Shown here: positions 31,128 through 42,409 of the stretch, one piece after another
How positions within the stretch are numbered: position 1 is the stretch's first letter
Layout: each line of letters opens with the position of its first letter
Source: an uncultured Planctomyces sp.
GTDB taxonomy: Bacteria > Planctomycetota > Planctomycetia > Planctomycetales > Planctomycetaceae
NCBI GenBank assembly: GCA_937904325.1
Contig: CALGTK010000375.1
Coordinates: 55,034-119,033 of the forward strand
Reading direction: 5' to 3'
DNA: 64,000 nt
Translations under genes and position numbers: made by a program
Notes under the pieces: generated by a model
The model's input: the letters and a program-made list of their open reading frames with translations, nothing else
What the model was told of the DNA's origin: nothing
Database searches by the model: none

Positions 31128-32492
31128 ATGCAGGACGTGATCGACCATCTCGAACAGAACCAGGAAGCGGCTCTCGAGCAACTGAAAGAGCTGTTGCGAA
31201 TCCCAACGGTCAGTGCCGATTCGGCCTTTGCTGATGACATGCGAAAGGGAGCAGAGTTTGTCCACAACGCGTTGCAGGAAGCCGGGCTGAGCGTCAAGAC
31301 GATCGAAACGCCCGGACACCCGATTATCTATGCTGAGTGGTTGAAGGCTGAAGGTGCTCCTACTGTTTTGATCTACGGTCACTACGATGTGCAGCCGCCG
31401 GATCCGTTGGACTTGTGGACGACGCCGGCTTTCGAGCCGGATGTTCGTGATGGTTGTATCTGGGCTCGCGGAGCGACCGATGACAAAGGCCAGTGCTGGA
31501 CTCATGTTTTGTCAGTTGGCGCGTGGCTTAAAGTTCATGGCTCACTGCCGGTTAACATTAAGTTCGTCATCGAGGGTGAAGAAGAGGTTGGCAGCGAAAA
31601 CCTTGACGTCTTTCTTGAGCAGCACAAAGAGAAACTGGCCTGCGACGTTGCCGTGGTCAGTGATTCCTCGCAGTACGCACCGGGCATTCCAGCAATCACC
31701 TACGGACTGCGAGGCATCCTTGCCTGTGAAGTGACGCTGACCGGCCCGAATCGTGATCTTCATAGCGGCTCGTTTGGCGGAGCGGTCATCAATCCCGTCA
31801 ACGCGCTCTGTCGGCTGATGGGCATGCTTCACGATGATCAGGGGCGGATTCAAATTCCCGGATTCTACGATTCCGTCATCGCATTGACTGCAGAAGAACG
31901 TGCACAGTTTGCGTCGCTGCCATTTGACGAGTCGGAATGGCTGGCGGATCTCGGCACGGATGCTCCCGCGGGCGAAGTCGGCTTTTCATCAAACGAGCGT
32001 CGCTGGGCTCGGCCGACGTGCGACATCAACGGAATTTCTGGTGGATACTCAGGAGAAGGCCCGAAGACCATCGTCCCTTCAAAAGCAACGGCCAAGATTA
32101 CGTGTCGCCTGGTGCCAGATCAGAATCCCGAACAATTGACCGCCGCGTTGAAGAATTTCCTGGCTGACAATCTTCAACCGGGTTTGAAATTTGAATTCAC
32201 ATCGCAGCATGGCGCCCCCGCAAGCGTTGCAGATCTCAACAGCCCCTACATGGCGGCGGCGAAGTCGGCGATCGAAAAATCATTCGACAGCGTGCCGGTC
32301 ATGGTGCGCGAAGGCGGCTCCATTCCCGTCGTGGGAAGTTTCAAGGAGATCCTCGGGATTGACACGCTGCTCCTCGGCTGGGGCCAGAACAGCGACAACC
32401 TGCACAGCCCCGACGAACACTTCAGTATTGAAGACTTCCACCGAGGCACCGCCGCGAGCGCCTATCTCTGGCAGGAACTCGCGAACGGGTAG
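31128..32492 (+). CDS. M20-family dipeptidase/peptidase
   Basis: [56 protein letters not shown]. Confidence 0.92.
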   Translation: MQDVIDHLEQNQEAALEQLKELLRIPTVSADSAFADDMRKGAEFVHNALQEAGLSVKTIETPGHPIIYAEWLKAEGAPTVLIYGHYDVQPPDPLDLWTTPAFEPDVRDGCIWARGATDDKGQCWTHVLSVGAWLKVHGSLPVNIKFVIEGEEEVGSENLDVFLEQHKEKLACDVAVVSDSSQYAPGIPAITYGLRGILACEVTLTGPNRDLHSGSFGGAVINPVNALCRLMGMLHDDQGRIQIPGFYDSVIALTAEERAQFASLPFDESEWLADLGTDAPAGEVGFSSNERRWARPTCDINGISGGYSGEGPKTIVPSKATAKITCRLVPDQNPEQLTAALKNFLADNLQPGLKFEFTSQHGAPASVADLNSPYMAAAKSAIEKSFDSVPVMVREGGSIPVVGSFKEILGIDTLLLGWGQNSDNLHSPDEHFSIEDFHRGTAASAYLWQELANG

Positions 32493-32546
32493 TGGGACCA
32501 AACGTCGCAGCTTCCACGACCGGTCCTGCATTCATCAAAACAGTTC

Positions 32547-32810
32547 TCAAATCACCTGGCCATCACAGACGATTGTGACCGGGCGGCCGATGTTGGTCAG
32601 GTATTCCTGAGTCTGGTCGATTCCTGACGCGTGGTAGAACCTGGCGACTGCATAGTCGGTAGTGAAGGCTTCGTCTTCGTTGGCTGGAAGCGTTGCGCTG
32701 GTATTGCTGCGTACGAGGACCTGGCCACCCAGCAATCTGGTTTTGTTGAACTCCTTGTAATCGTTGTCCGCATTTCGAGTCCGCTGAATTTCGTCGGTGA
32801 GAAACATCGC
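32547..32810 (-). pseudogene. Remnant of the C-terminus of a DUF1501 protein
   Basis: Minus frame reads DEIQRTRNADNDYKEFNKTRLLGGQVLVRSNTSATLPANEDEAFTTDYAVARFYHASGIDQTQEYLTNIGRPVTIVCDGQVI*; compare with the intact DUF1501 in this window GGQVFGSSNATASEPEENPLSVLDWATTIYHTMGIVADKELMAPGDRPIEIVDGGKV. Confidence 0.6.
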
Positions 32811-32939
32811 GTGAAACGGAATTGTGTTTCCTTCGCTCCGAAACTGCTGCAACTTCGGCCGAAGAATTCCGAACCGTTGCCACTTCTGCAATCCTGGTTT
32901 GGTTGTAAAAGTGTTGCTTTTTTTGACTCCTGTCGCGGA

Positions 32940-33304
32940 CCGAAGCTCCGGTAGTTGAACTTTGCTCCGCTTGCGACCCGGCGATACAGCAGCTGGGGTT
33001 GTCAACTTCCTTTTTCAAAGCAAAGCCCGCCTTCGGGATCATCGACGTTCGTCGGTTTATTGAGAATGATACTCTCTTGTGGCCTGGCAACATCGAGGCG
33101 ACCGTCGCTGATCTCTTTGTGATCTTTCTTGAAATCAAACTCCAACAGTGAAAGTTGAAATCCACCTCGAGCCTGAAAGGAACCGTGACACTCGGAGCCA
33201 TTGTTGCCCAGCCGGCCCATCAACGGCATAACGAGTCTGGCAACGACGTCCTGGACACGCCCGATCAGTACCCTGGCGTTAGACAGCTTTCTGGTGCAAC
33301 ACAA
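32940..33304 (-). pseudogene. Remnant of the N-terminal heme-domain part of a DUF1549-type planctomycete exported cytochrome-like protein
   Basis: DVVARLVMPLMGRLGNNGSECHGSFQARGGFQLSLLEFDFKKDHKEISDGRLDVARPQESIILNKPTNVDDPEGGLCFEKGS*QPQLLYRRVASGAKFN; same layout as intact [66 protein letters not shown] in 46409..48841. Confidence 0.7.
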
Positions 33305-33331
33305 CTCCGCATTTCTGACGGCACGATCGCT

Positions 33332-34831
33332 CTACTTTTTCTTGCCGCGTTTGCCTTTGCCGCTGCCCGACTTTTTATTCGGGTCGTATTGCGGATTGAG
33401 AGTTGTCGGGACCGGGGCGTTGACTTCTTTTCGCCAGGCGAGCATTGCCTCGTGGAGTTCTTTGCATTTGTCCACGTGCGACCTGGAAAGGTCGACCTGT
33501 TCGCCGAGGTCGTCGTGCAGGTAGTAGAGTTCCTGGCGGCCGGTTTCGAACCACTCGATCAGTTTCCAATGACCCATGCGGATGGCTCCGGCGGGAGTTG
33601 TGCGGAATGGCCCACCATGAGGATCACCAGTGCCCTGCAGGTAACACGGGAAGTGCCAGAACAGAGCACGGCGATCCAGCGATCCGTCAGGTGCGCTAAG
33701 CAACTCTGCGAAGCTGGCTCCGTCAAGCGTGTAATTCTTCGGCGGCTTTGTACCGGCAACTTCGAGCAGTGTCGGATAGAAGTCGACGCCGATCACTGGC
33801 TCTTCACATTTGGTGCCAGGCCTGGTGACTCCCGGCCAGCGGACAATCATTGGTTCGCGAATGCCACCTTCGTAGAGCATTCCTTTACCACCCCGCAACG
33901 GATAGTTCGAAGTCGCGCCCAGGTAGCCGCCGTTGTCTGAGAAGAACAGAACAATTGTGTTGTCGGCCAATTCGAGTTCGTCAAGTTTCGCCAGCACGTC
34001 GCGGACGCTGTGATCGACGCTTTCGACCATCGCTGCGTACTTCGCATTTTTGTGGTGTTCTGCTTTTGGTTTAGCTTCATATTTCTCAACAAGGTCGGCG
34101 CGTCCCTGAATCGGCGTGTGGACGGCATAGTGCGTCAGGTAGAGGAAGAATGGGACGCCTTTGTTCGCTTCGATGAACCTGCAGGCTTCGGCAGTCAGTC
34201 GATCGGTCAGGTACTCGCCAGACTCTTTGTTGACGAGGTTGGGGTATTTGTAGGGGCTGTGGTATCCGCCGCCGCTGGGACTACCCCATTCTTTGCCGGC
34301 AATATTGACGTCGAAGCCCTGCGTCGTTGGATCGGCTCCAAGGTGCCACTTGCCCATCGATGCGCTGGTGTAGCCGCTGGTGTGAAGCGACTCGGCAATC
34401 GTGATGAAGTCGTCGCCCAGGACGGTTTTGTTCGGAGTTGGTTCAAGTTTGCGTTGAGCGTGGTTGCCTCGTTTGGGATCTCCAACCGTATAGATGCCGT
34501 GCCGTGGTGAGTACTGGCCAGACATCAGGCACGCTCTGCTGGGAGCACAGTTTGGAGCACAGGCATAGGCATCGGTGAAGACGAGACCTTCGGAAGCAAG
34601 GCGATCGATGTTGGGCGTTTCGTGATTGTCACTGCCCATAAAGCCGACGTCGGTCCAGCCCATGTCGTCGATGAAAAAGAAGACGATGTTCGGCTTTTTG
34701 ACGCCGCTCTTCTTTTCAGCTGGCTCCGCCGCAGACGTCGACGATGCGGCCATCGTGCAGATTACGAACAAAGCGGCGAGCATGCTGAGACGGAAGAGAT
34801 CCCGCGCTGACTGAATCGGGAAGTGGGGCAT
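33332..34831 (-). CDS. Sulfatase (arylsulfatase family), exported
   Basis: PNIVFFFIDDMGWTDVGFMGSD, formylglycine motif CAPSRACLMSG, signal peptide. Confidence 0.94.
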   Translation of the reverse strand: MPHFPIQSARDLFRLSMLAALFVICTMAASSTSAAEPAEKKSGVKKPNIVFFFIDDMGWTDVGFMGSDNHETPNIDRLASEGLVFTDAYACAPNCAPSRACLMSGQYSPRHGIYTVGDPKRGNHAQRKLEPTPNKTVLGDDFITIAESLHTSGYTSASMGKWHLGADPTTQGFDVNIAGKEWGSPSGGGYHSPYKYPNLVNKESGEYLTDRLTAEACRFIEANKGVPFFLYLTHYAVHTPIQGRADLVEKYEAKPKAEHHKNAKYAAMVESVDHSVRDVLAKLDELELADNTIVLFFSDNGGYLGATSNYPLRGGKGMLYEGGIREPMIVRWPGVTRPGTKCEEPVIGVDFYPTLLEVAGTKPPKNYTLDGASFAELLSAPDGSLDRRALFWHFPCYLQGTGDPHGGPFRTTPAGAIRMGHWKLIEWFETGRQELYYLHDDLGEQVDLSRSHVDKCKELHEAMLAWRKEVNAPVPTTLNPQYDPNKKSGSGKGKRGKKK

Positions 34832-35106
34832 GACATTTCTTTCGCGGTAAAGTCGATTAAGTTTCCAGGAATACTGAACAGTCTGTCGAGAACGATGATG
34901 CTACTTTGGCTGACCGAAAACATTCTGCAACCGTGCGAACTCACGGCACTGAAATGCTTCGCTGCAGCCGCTATGAATCGTCTTTAATTTTTGGGCCAAC
35001 CCTTTTACTGGAATCGGTTCTTGCTTAGAGTTTGTGGAACAAACGTTTTCGATCGTACATTGTGCCTCGCACGGCGTTTTGCTGGTTGTCAGGTTGTTCT
35101 CCGGCC

Positions 35107-35132
35107 AGGTGGGACACACTGTTGTCCCACCT
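35107..35132. repeat. Perfect inverted repeat upstream of recA
   Basis: AGGTGGGACA-CACTGT-TGTCCCACCT, 10-bp perfect stem, no T-run after it. Confidence 0.8.
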
Positions 35133-35321
35133 GTTTGAAAACGCGGCATTAACAGTTTTCATCGGGCTTGTGAGCGTCGATAAGAATCGGCAGGATTAGC
35201 GAAGGCCTTTCAGTGTGCACTGTGCATCACTCGGTGAGGTCTGTGGATTCACTTTGATTGTGGCTGACAGCCACACTCGGACGCAGTTTTAATCGCAGAC
35301 AGAATGGAAGGAAGTCGACGT

Positions 35322-36401
<1,080 letters not shown>

Positions 36402-36462
36402 TACTGGTTCGACTTTCTATGCAAGAAGAGGGTCGATTCAGCCATTGATTACGAGTAAAAGT

Positions 36463-36510
36463 AACGAGCCGACACGGTGAGCAATCTACTTCCGCGTCGG
36501 TTCGTTTCTG
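36463..36510 (+). terminator. Putative intrinsic terminator after recA
   Basis: AACGAGCCGACACGG...CCGCGTCGGTTCGTT hairpin followed by a T-rich tract. Confidence 0.6.
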
Positions 36511-36609
36511 TTTGTCAGTTCTCTTTAGTTCAGCAGAAAGGTGCGTTATTGACGCGCCATCGGATGAAGTTTCAATCGCATTCGCACGTCGAAACATCCT
36601 CGACGCTTT

Positions 36610-38223
36610 GTGATTCTTCCATTAACCAGGTCAATCAAGGGTAGATCCGTGGCATCAACCTGGGCAGCATCTCTGCGACTGGCTGTTTGGTGCCTTGATT
36701 GTGCGCGTTTCAGTTTCCTGATTGTTTCAACGATTGTTCTAAGTACAGAATCGACATCTGCTCAGAGTTCGACCGACATCTTCTCGGCTATTGAAGATTC
36801 GGTGACTGATGCCGTTGAGAAGGCAGAACGCTCGGTCGTGGCGATTGCCCGAATCCCGATCGCACCTGAGCCTTTAGACCGGCAGGCGGCACGCAACCAG
36901 TTCGGCATACATGCAGATCTTCGTTCGAATAACCCGCTCGCTCCGGGCTACATTCCAAAAAATCCTGGAACCGGCATCCTGATGGCTTCGCCGGACAATC
37001 TCCATTTGCGATTGATTTTGACGAACTATCACGTTGTCAAAGGTGGGCAGCCGTTTCGTAATGACGGGATCATTCGATCGGAAAACCGGATCGCCGTCCG
37101 CTTCAGCCGGACTCAGGCCGCATGGGCAACTATCTATGCAGCTGATCCTCGCAGCGATCTGGCTGTGCTTGCCTTTGATCCTTCCGACATCGAATCTGCG
37201 CCGGCAGACATTCCGGTGATTTCGATTTCAGAGGACCCACGAGTTCGCAAAGGGCAGTTCGTTATCTCGCTGGGAAATCCCTACGCGATCGCTCGCGACA
37301 GTTCTCCCAGTGTCAGCTTGGGGATGATCAGCAACGTTTCACGTTTTCCGTTCACCGAAACGACATCTGATCGAGAAACGATTCACCATTTTGGAACGCT
37401 CCTTCACGTTGACACTCGACTGGGGCCGGGCACCAGTGGCGGGGCACTGTTGAATCGCAATGGTGATCTCATCGGCATAACGACGTCACTGGCGGCTTTG
37501 GAAGGTTATGAAACCTCGGTCGGCTATGCCGTTCCGCTGAATTCTTCGCTTCGCAGAATCGTCGAGGATCTGCTACGCGGCTACGAGATCGAATATGGAT
37601 TTCTCGGAGTCGTTCCGGGAGCACCTCAGGATGTGCAGGCAACGTTTGGCAGTGTGACACGCGAAACCCGCGGGGTAGCAATTCGACAGGTCGTTCCTGA
37701 GTCGCCAGCTTTTCGAGCGGGGCTCCGGCGGAAGGATATTGTACTTGCTGTAAACAGCGTTCCGGTTTTCGAACCAACGGACATCCTTCGCGAAGTCGGT
37801 TTACTTGCTCCTGGCTCGACTGGAAGACTGCGGATCATCCGAGCCAACAACGGTCGAGAACGGATAATGTCAGTGCCACTTGCAAAATGGCCCAGAAGAC
37901 ACGTCGATCGAATCATTGTGTCGAACGATCGCTACCCAATCTGGCGAGGGCTGAAAGTTGATTGGCCGACGTCGCGTTCCCGGCACTTTGACTACGATCG
38001 CCCGTACCCGCGTGCAATTGTTGTTGACCGTGTCGAGCCTGGCAGTCCGGCTGAAATCGCCGGACTGCGCGAGGGCGATTTGCTGACAGAAGCTCACGGG
38101 GCAAGCATCGAGACTCCGCAACAGTTTCTAAAAGCTGTCGCCAATGCAAATGGCCCTGTGCAGGTTCGGCTGATCGATGGCAGTCGCGAACCATTGATCC
38201 GAACGATCGATCCGAGCCGATAG
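36610..38223 (+). CDS. HtrA/Deg-like trypsin-type serine protease with PDZ domains
   Basis: Triad motifs LTNYHVVKGG, DPRSDLAVLAFD, GPGTSGGALLNRNGDLIGI; two PDZ-like segments (AFRAGLRRKDIVLAVNSVPV; GSPAEIAGLREGDLLTEAHG). Confidence 0.9.
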   Translation: MILPLTRSIKGRSVASTWAASLRLAVWCLDCARFSFLIVSTIVLSTESTSAQSSTDIFSAIEDSVTDAVEKAERSVVAIARIPIAPEPLDRQAARNQFGIHADLRSNNPLAPGYIPKNPGTGILMASPDNLHLRLILTNYHVVKGGQPFRNDGIIRSENRIAVRFSRTQAAWATIYAADPRSDLAVLAFDPSDIESAPADIPVISISEDPRVRKGQFVISLGNPYAIARDSSPSVSLGMISNVSRFPFTETTSDRETIHHFGTLLHVDTRLGPGTSGGALLNRNGDLIGITTSLAALEGYETSVGYAVPLNSSLRRIVEDLLRGYEIEYGFLGVVPGAPQDVQATFGSVTRETRGVAIRQVVPESPAFRAGLRRKDIVLAVNSVPVFEPTDILREVGLLAPGSTGRLRIIRANNGRERIMSVPLAKWPRRHVDRIIVSNDRYPIWRGLKVDWPTSRSRHFDYDRPYPRAIVVDRVEPGSPAEIAGLREGDLLTEAHGASIETPQQFLKAVANANGPVQVRLIDGSREPLIRTIDPSR

Positions 38224-38313
38224 GGCAAGGCGGTTCTTCAAGTGAGCAGTTTCAGGCTGAACATTGATCCCCGCTCACTCATGTTTACTTCATGTTTCGG
38301 TCTTTAGAACGTC

Positions 38314-39102
38314 ATGGTTGGACAGCGTCGAAAGAAACAACGTTCAAAGAAAGCCATGATGGGCAACCATCAGAACTCGTGGCTGCGCGGACGCAACGCA
38401 ATTGTTGAAACGCTCGAAGCAGGGCGGTGGTTGCCGAACGAACTTGTTCTTTCGGATCAGCTTGCCGAAGAGACTCACAAGCTGATCGTTGATTCAGCGA
38501 TGGTTCTCCTGGTGCCATTCGAAATCGTTTCGCACGAACGCGTCACCCAGCTTTGTGGCGCGAGGGACCATCAGGGAGTGATCGCGAGGATGCCTCCCTT
38601 CCCGTACGTTGATGTTGAATCGGTCATTGAACAGGCGGGTGAACCGCCGCTGTTTCTGATTCTCGACAGCCTGCAGGATCCCTTTAACTTTGGATCAGTA
38701 TGCCGAAGTGCTGGTGTTTTCGGTGTTAGCGGAGTGTTTGTGGCCGAGACCGGGCAAGCGGAAGTCAATAGTCAGGTTGCCCGCAGCTCAGCGGGGGCGA
38801 TCAACCGGTTGAAGATTACCCGTTCTCCAGACCTGATCGATACGACCGATTCGCTGAAAGAAACGGGAGTTCGAACTGTCGCTACGTCGCCACATGCGGA
38901 ACTCCGGATTGACGAACTTGACTGTACGCAGCCGATGGCCGTTATCATCGGAAACGAAGGTACTGGAGTCAGCGACGAATTACTTGAACGATGCGACGAG
39001 CTCGTGTCAATTCCTCATGCGACTGGAGTCGAATCGTTGAATGCAGCGGTGTCCACGGGCATCGTTCTATACGAGATTCACAGGCAGCGCTTGGCAACGT
39101 AA
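38314..39102 (+). CDS. TrmH/SpoU family RNA 2'-O-methyltransferase (RlmB-like)
   Basis: LDSLQDPFNFGSVCRSAGVFGVSGVFV, VIIGNEGTGVSDELLERCDELVSIPHATGVESLNAAVSTGI. Confidence 0.93.
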   Translation: MVGQRRKKQRSKKAMMGNHQNSWLRGRNAIVETLEAGRWLPNELVLSDQLAEETHKLIVDSAMVLLVPFEIVSHERVTQLCGARDHQGVIARMPPFPYVDVESVIEQAGEPPLFLILDSLQDPFNFGSVCRSAGVFGVSGVFVAETGQAEVNSQVARSSAGAINRLKITRSPDLIDTTDSLKETGVRTVATSPHAELRIDELDCTQPMAVIIGNEGTGVSDELLERCDELVSIPHATGVESLNAAVSTGIVLYEIHRQRLAT

Positions 39103-39114
39103 TCAATTGGACAC

Positions 39115-39882
39115 TTACAATGGGCGGCGAGCGAGACTGAACGATTGCCCTGTCGGACCTTTTCCTGACTGCGTTGCCAGCATTAAGGCCAGAGGTACAA
39201 CGTCTTCCGGAGCTTTGACCCACTCGCTGGAGATACCAGGGTGAGCCTTGCCCTTCGGGAAAATGTCGGCGGTCAGCTCCGTGTAGACGGGACCGGGGAT
39301 GAGCTCGTTGACGGTTACGCCGTCTTCCCAGAGTTCCAGCGCCAGGCATCGGGTCAGCATCCAGACGCCGGCTTTCGAAACATTGTACGAAGTGTTCTTA
39401 GCCCGTGCCTGGTGCCCCATACCTGACCCGACGTTGATAATTTTTCCGCCGCCGTTGGCTTTGAGATAGGGCAACGCGGCTCGAGTGCAGAAGTATGTTC
39501 CCAACAGATTGATCTCGACGACGCTTTGCCAGACGTCGGGATCGTCTTCTCCGACAAGCGTTCGTTCGAGTCCGCCACCTGCGTTATTAAGCAGGATGTC
39601 CAGCCGGTCATATTCACCGATTGTTCGCTCGAGCATTGCTTCGACGGATGAACGATCAGAGACATCGCATGTGACTGCGAATGCCTGGCCTCCAGCCCGC
39701 TCGATTTCGGAGACCACCTGATCGATTTCCGCCGAAGTACGAGCTGTCACGCAGACCACTGCTCCTGCATCGGCATAAGCGATCGCAATGGCTCGACCGA
39801 TACCTCTGCCGCCGCCCGTGATGAGTGCAACCTGTCCGTCTAGAGGCCGCTGTGAATCGGAGTCTGTCGTCGCCATAATCAA
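39115..39882 (-). CDS. SDR-family oxidoreductase
   Basis: ALITGGGRGIGRAIA (TGxxxGxG), NNAGGG, YNVSKAG (YxxxK). Confidence 0.92.
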   Translation of the reverse strand: MIMATTDSDSQRPLDGQVALITGGGRGIGRAIAIAYADAGAVVCVTARTSAEIDQVVSEIERAGGQAFAVTCDVSDRSSVEAMLERTIGEYDRLDILLNNAGGGLERTLVGEDDPDVWQSVVEINLLGTYFCTRAALPYLKANGGGKIINVGSGMGHQARAKNTSYNVSKAGVWMLTRCLALELWEDGVTVNELIPGPVYTELTADIFPKGKAHPGISSEWVKAPEDVVPLALMLATQSGKGPTGQSFSLARRPL

Positions 39883-39912
39883 TTCTCAACGTTCGCTTCG
39901 TCAGAGTTATTC

Positions 39913-40668
39913 TTGAAACTGCACAGTGTCATACCCGCCGAAGCAACGAATCTCCACCAAGTCATCTCAGCGAGAAGGAACACTTTCTTGAGTAAGTGCA
40001 CAACGATCGTCTTTGCGGTCATGCTCGGATCGCTGGTCAGTCGTGGATGGCTGACACTTGCAGATGAAAATTCGAAACCACAGAAGCCGACTCCGTTCGT
40101 TGATCGTGTGGTTTCTTACCAGATCGGATCGGGGGGCGGACAAGGAGAGGACAAGCTTCCAAAGATCGTGCTTGGGCCTCCAAAAGGCGGTGGGAAGCTG
40201 ATGGCCGGCAAGGATGTCTTTTCCCTGGGCAAAGACGGAGTCATCACTTTGGAATTTGTCGACAACGAAGTCTTCGACGGCAAAGGCCCGGACCTGATCG
40301 TTTTCGAAAACCCGTTCCTCGCTGAGCCTGGCAACGACCCGACCTACGGATTTTTTGAACTGGGGAAAGTAGAAGTCAGCTTCGATGGGATTATCTGGCA
40401 CGAGTTTTCGTACGACACGGCGTCGAAAGAAAACTGCGCCGGCTACGAGCCTGTGATAGCGAACTTCGAAAAGAACGAAATCTCACCGACTGACGTTAAG
40501 AAAGCCGGCGGCGATCATTTCGATCTGAAGCAGCTTGGACTGAAAGTGATTCGCTTCGTTCGAATTACAGATGTGCAAAGTTTCGGCGGCAAAGATGGCT
40601 CTGCAGGTTTCGACCTCGATGCCGTTGTGGCGGTTAATTCGCGGAAACGAGTCACCAACAAGAAGTGA
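39913..40668 (+). CDS. Exported hypothetical (cell-surface) protein
   Basis: N-terminal hydrophobic segment; VFENPFLAEPGNDPTYGFFELGKVEVSFDGIIWHEF; no catalytic motif recognised. Confidence 0.7.
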   Translation: MKLHSVIPAEATNLHQVISARRNTFLSKCTTIVFAVMLGSLVSRGWLTLADENSKPQKPTPFVDRVVSYQIGSGGGQGEDKLPKIVLGPPKGGGKLMAGKDVFSLGKDGVITLEFVDNEVFDGKGPDLIVFENPFLAEPGNDPTYGFFELGKVEVSFDGIIWHEFSYDTASKENCAGYEPVIANFEKNEISPTDVKKAGGDHFDLKQLGLKVIRFVRITDVQSFGGKDGSAGFDLDAVVAVNSRKRVTNKK

Positions 40669-40674
40669 GTTGCC

Positions 40675-41298
40675 ATGACGCTGCCTGAGCACGCTATCTG
40701 TTCGCTGATGATTGCGGAATTCGGAGTTCGGCAGCGGCTCGGATTGCAAGGTGTTCTGGTTGTTGTCGCAGCAGGAGTCGCTCCGGATCTGGATACGGCG
40801 GCAAAGCTGTTTGGGGACCAGTATTTCTGGAAGCTGCACCACGCGCTCGGGCACAGCCTGCTTTCGGTTCTTGTTATCGCCGTGGCGAGTTCCGTCGTTG
40901 GAAGTGCGGCTTTGAAACTGAGGAACTTTGGTTTGCTGTTTCGGTGGTCGCTGCTGGCGGCGGTCGCTCACATCCTCACGGATTCACTTTACTGGTGGGG
41001 CATTCAGCCGTTCTGGCCGGCAAATTCTTACGAACTCTGCTTCAAGCTGATCGAATATCTTGATCTGTTCGTACTGACGATCTGGCTTGGTGGGGCCGTC
41101 TGGCTGTTTCAATCTTCCAGGTCTGCAGATGGTTCTTCAACGGATCGTCGCCGTGTAGCGATGCTCACGCTAAGCACGTTCGCCGGCTACGTCTTATTGC
41201 GAGCGGCTCTCCCGAAACCGACGGGCATATTTCATCTGTTGACTGGAGGCTGGATATATGCCGCCCCTCAGGGAACGCCGGTGCTCGACTGGTGGTGA
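40675..41298 (+). CDS. Membrane-bound metal-dependent hydrolase-like (YdjM-type) protein
   Basis: LPEHAICSLMI, APDLDT, HHALGHSLLS, HILTDSLYWWGIQPFWP. Confidence 0.75.
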   Translation: MTLPEHAICSLMIAEFGVRQRLGLQGVLVVVAAGVAPDLDTAAKLFGDQYFWKLHHALGHSLLSVLVIAVASSVVGSAALKLRNFGLLFRWSLLAAVAHILTDSLYWWGIQPFWPANSYELCFKLIEYLDLFVLTIWLGGAVWLFQSSRSADGSSTDRRRVAMLTLSTFAGYVLLRAALPKPTGIFHLLTGGWIYAAPQGTPVLDWW

Positions 41299-41341
41299 GT
41301 CGCCCGCCGTTGAGCAGCGACGAACAAGGCAGCAGCATGAA

Positions 41342-41986
41342 TCAGAGCTGCGCGGTGGCGGGTTGCTGGCCGTCGTTCGAGCCGGTTGGCGGCACCGGTT
41401 GTTCGACAGGTGGCATTTGAATCGCCGGAGCCTTCGCAGCCAGAGCCTGTTCGATAGCTGTCTGAAGTGGCACTCGACCCTGTAGTGCTTTGTTCCAGAC
41501 AACTTTGCCGTCTCGGCCAATCAGCCAATAGCCGGGGAAGTATTCAGCATCGAACGCCATAAGAGCATTTGCTGCCCCATAAGCATTGGGCCACTCGACC
41601 TTGTACTTGTCGAGAAACTTTTCGACGTTCTTCACACTCTCCGAATCGTCAGAAGTCATCCCGACGAAGACAACGCCTTTACTGTGGTACTGGTCATAGA
41701 TTTCTACGAGTTCCGGCATCCCCTCGTGGCAGTACTTACAGTTCAGAAACCACCCGTTGACGAAGACGACTTTGCCATCCAGATCGGCAGGTGTTGGACC
41801 GTCACCGTTGAGCCATCCTTCGACTTCAGTAATTGGAGGAATCGCCTGACCGAGTTGCAGCCCGGCCCGTGACTGATCCAGTGCCCCAACCGTCCATAGA
41901 AGCGGAGCGGCAGCCACGATCAGGGCAAGTCCGATGAGGAGTCCGATGGTTTGGAGCGTTGTCTTGGACATGTTCGAAGCTTTCAC
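41342..41986 (-). CDS. TlpA-like redoxin, membrane anchored
   Basis: LDGKVVFVNGWFLNCKYCHEGMPELVEIYDQYHSKGVVFVGMTSD; N-terminal TM; CKYC active-site-like motif. Confidence 0.82.
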   Translation of the reverse strand: MKASNMSKTTLQTIGLLIGLALIVAAAPLLWTVGALDQSRAGLQLGQAIPPITEVEGWLNGDGPTPADLDGKVVFVNGWFLNCKYCHEGMPELVEIYDQYHSKGVVFVGMTSDDSESVKNVEKFLDKYKVEWPNAYGAANALMAFDAEYFPGYWLIGRDGKVVWNKALQGRVPLQTAIEQALAAKAPAIQMPPVEQPVPPTGSNDGQQPATAQL

Positions 41987-42030
41987 ATGATCGTCAGTTT
42001 GAGTCGTCGGTGGGTGATGGTGTCAGGCTG

Positions 42031-42053
42031 ATTTGACAGTAGCATTTGACAGT
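42031..42053. repeat. Short direct repeat ATTTGACAGT-AGC-ATTTGACAGT
   Basis: Two identical 10-mers, 13-bp period, upstream of the minus-strand TlpA-like gene. Confidence 0.6.
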
Positions 42054-42409
42054 TCTAAAGATATTACGTTCTCAGTCCGAAGGCAGGTTGCGTCAGGAAT
42101 GATAAGCTTCGATTCCAGTGATCGTGGAGACATGTCGATATAATCGACACAGGCTGGCAGTCGTGACGGTTGTTTGTCCAGCCCGAGCTTGACAATCGCC
42201 CCGAAACTCGGTCTGCTGTTGCCACATTTAAGTCGACTCTGATGGGACTATCGCTGCTTCCCACCCGCCGCCCTCAGCGGCTTGAGCAGCGCCCAGAATT
42301 CGGCCCCCACCTTTGAACCACCAACTAACCCGGCATGCCGGGATGTGTTACTCAGCTTAAAATAGATTTCGCAATCCTCTAAGTTTGTGAACCTTCAGGA
42401 GAATGTCCA

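Noticed and set aside
33155-33940. 261-aa plus-strand ORF
   Set aside because: Antisense to the sulfatase and the DUF1549 remnant; no recognisable motif
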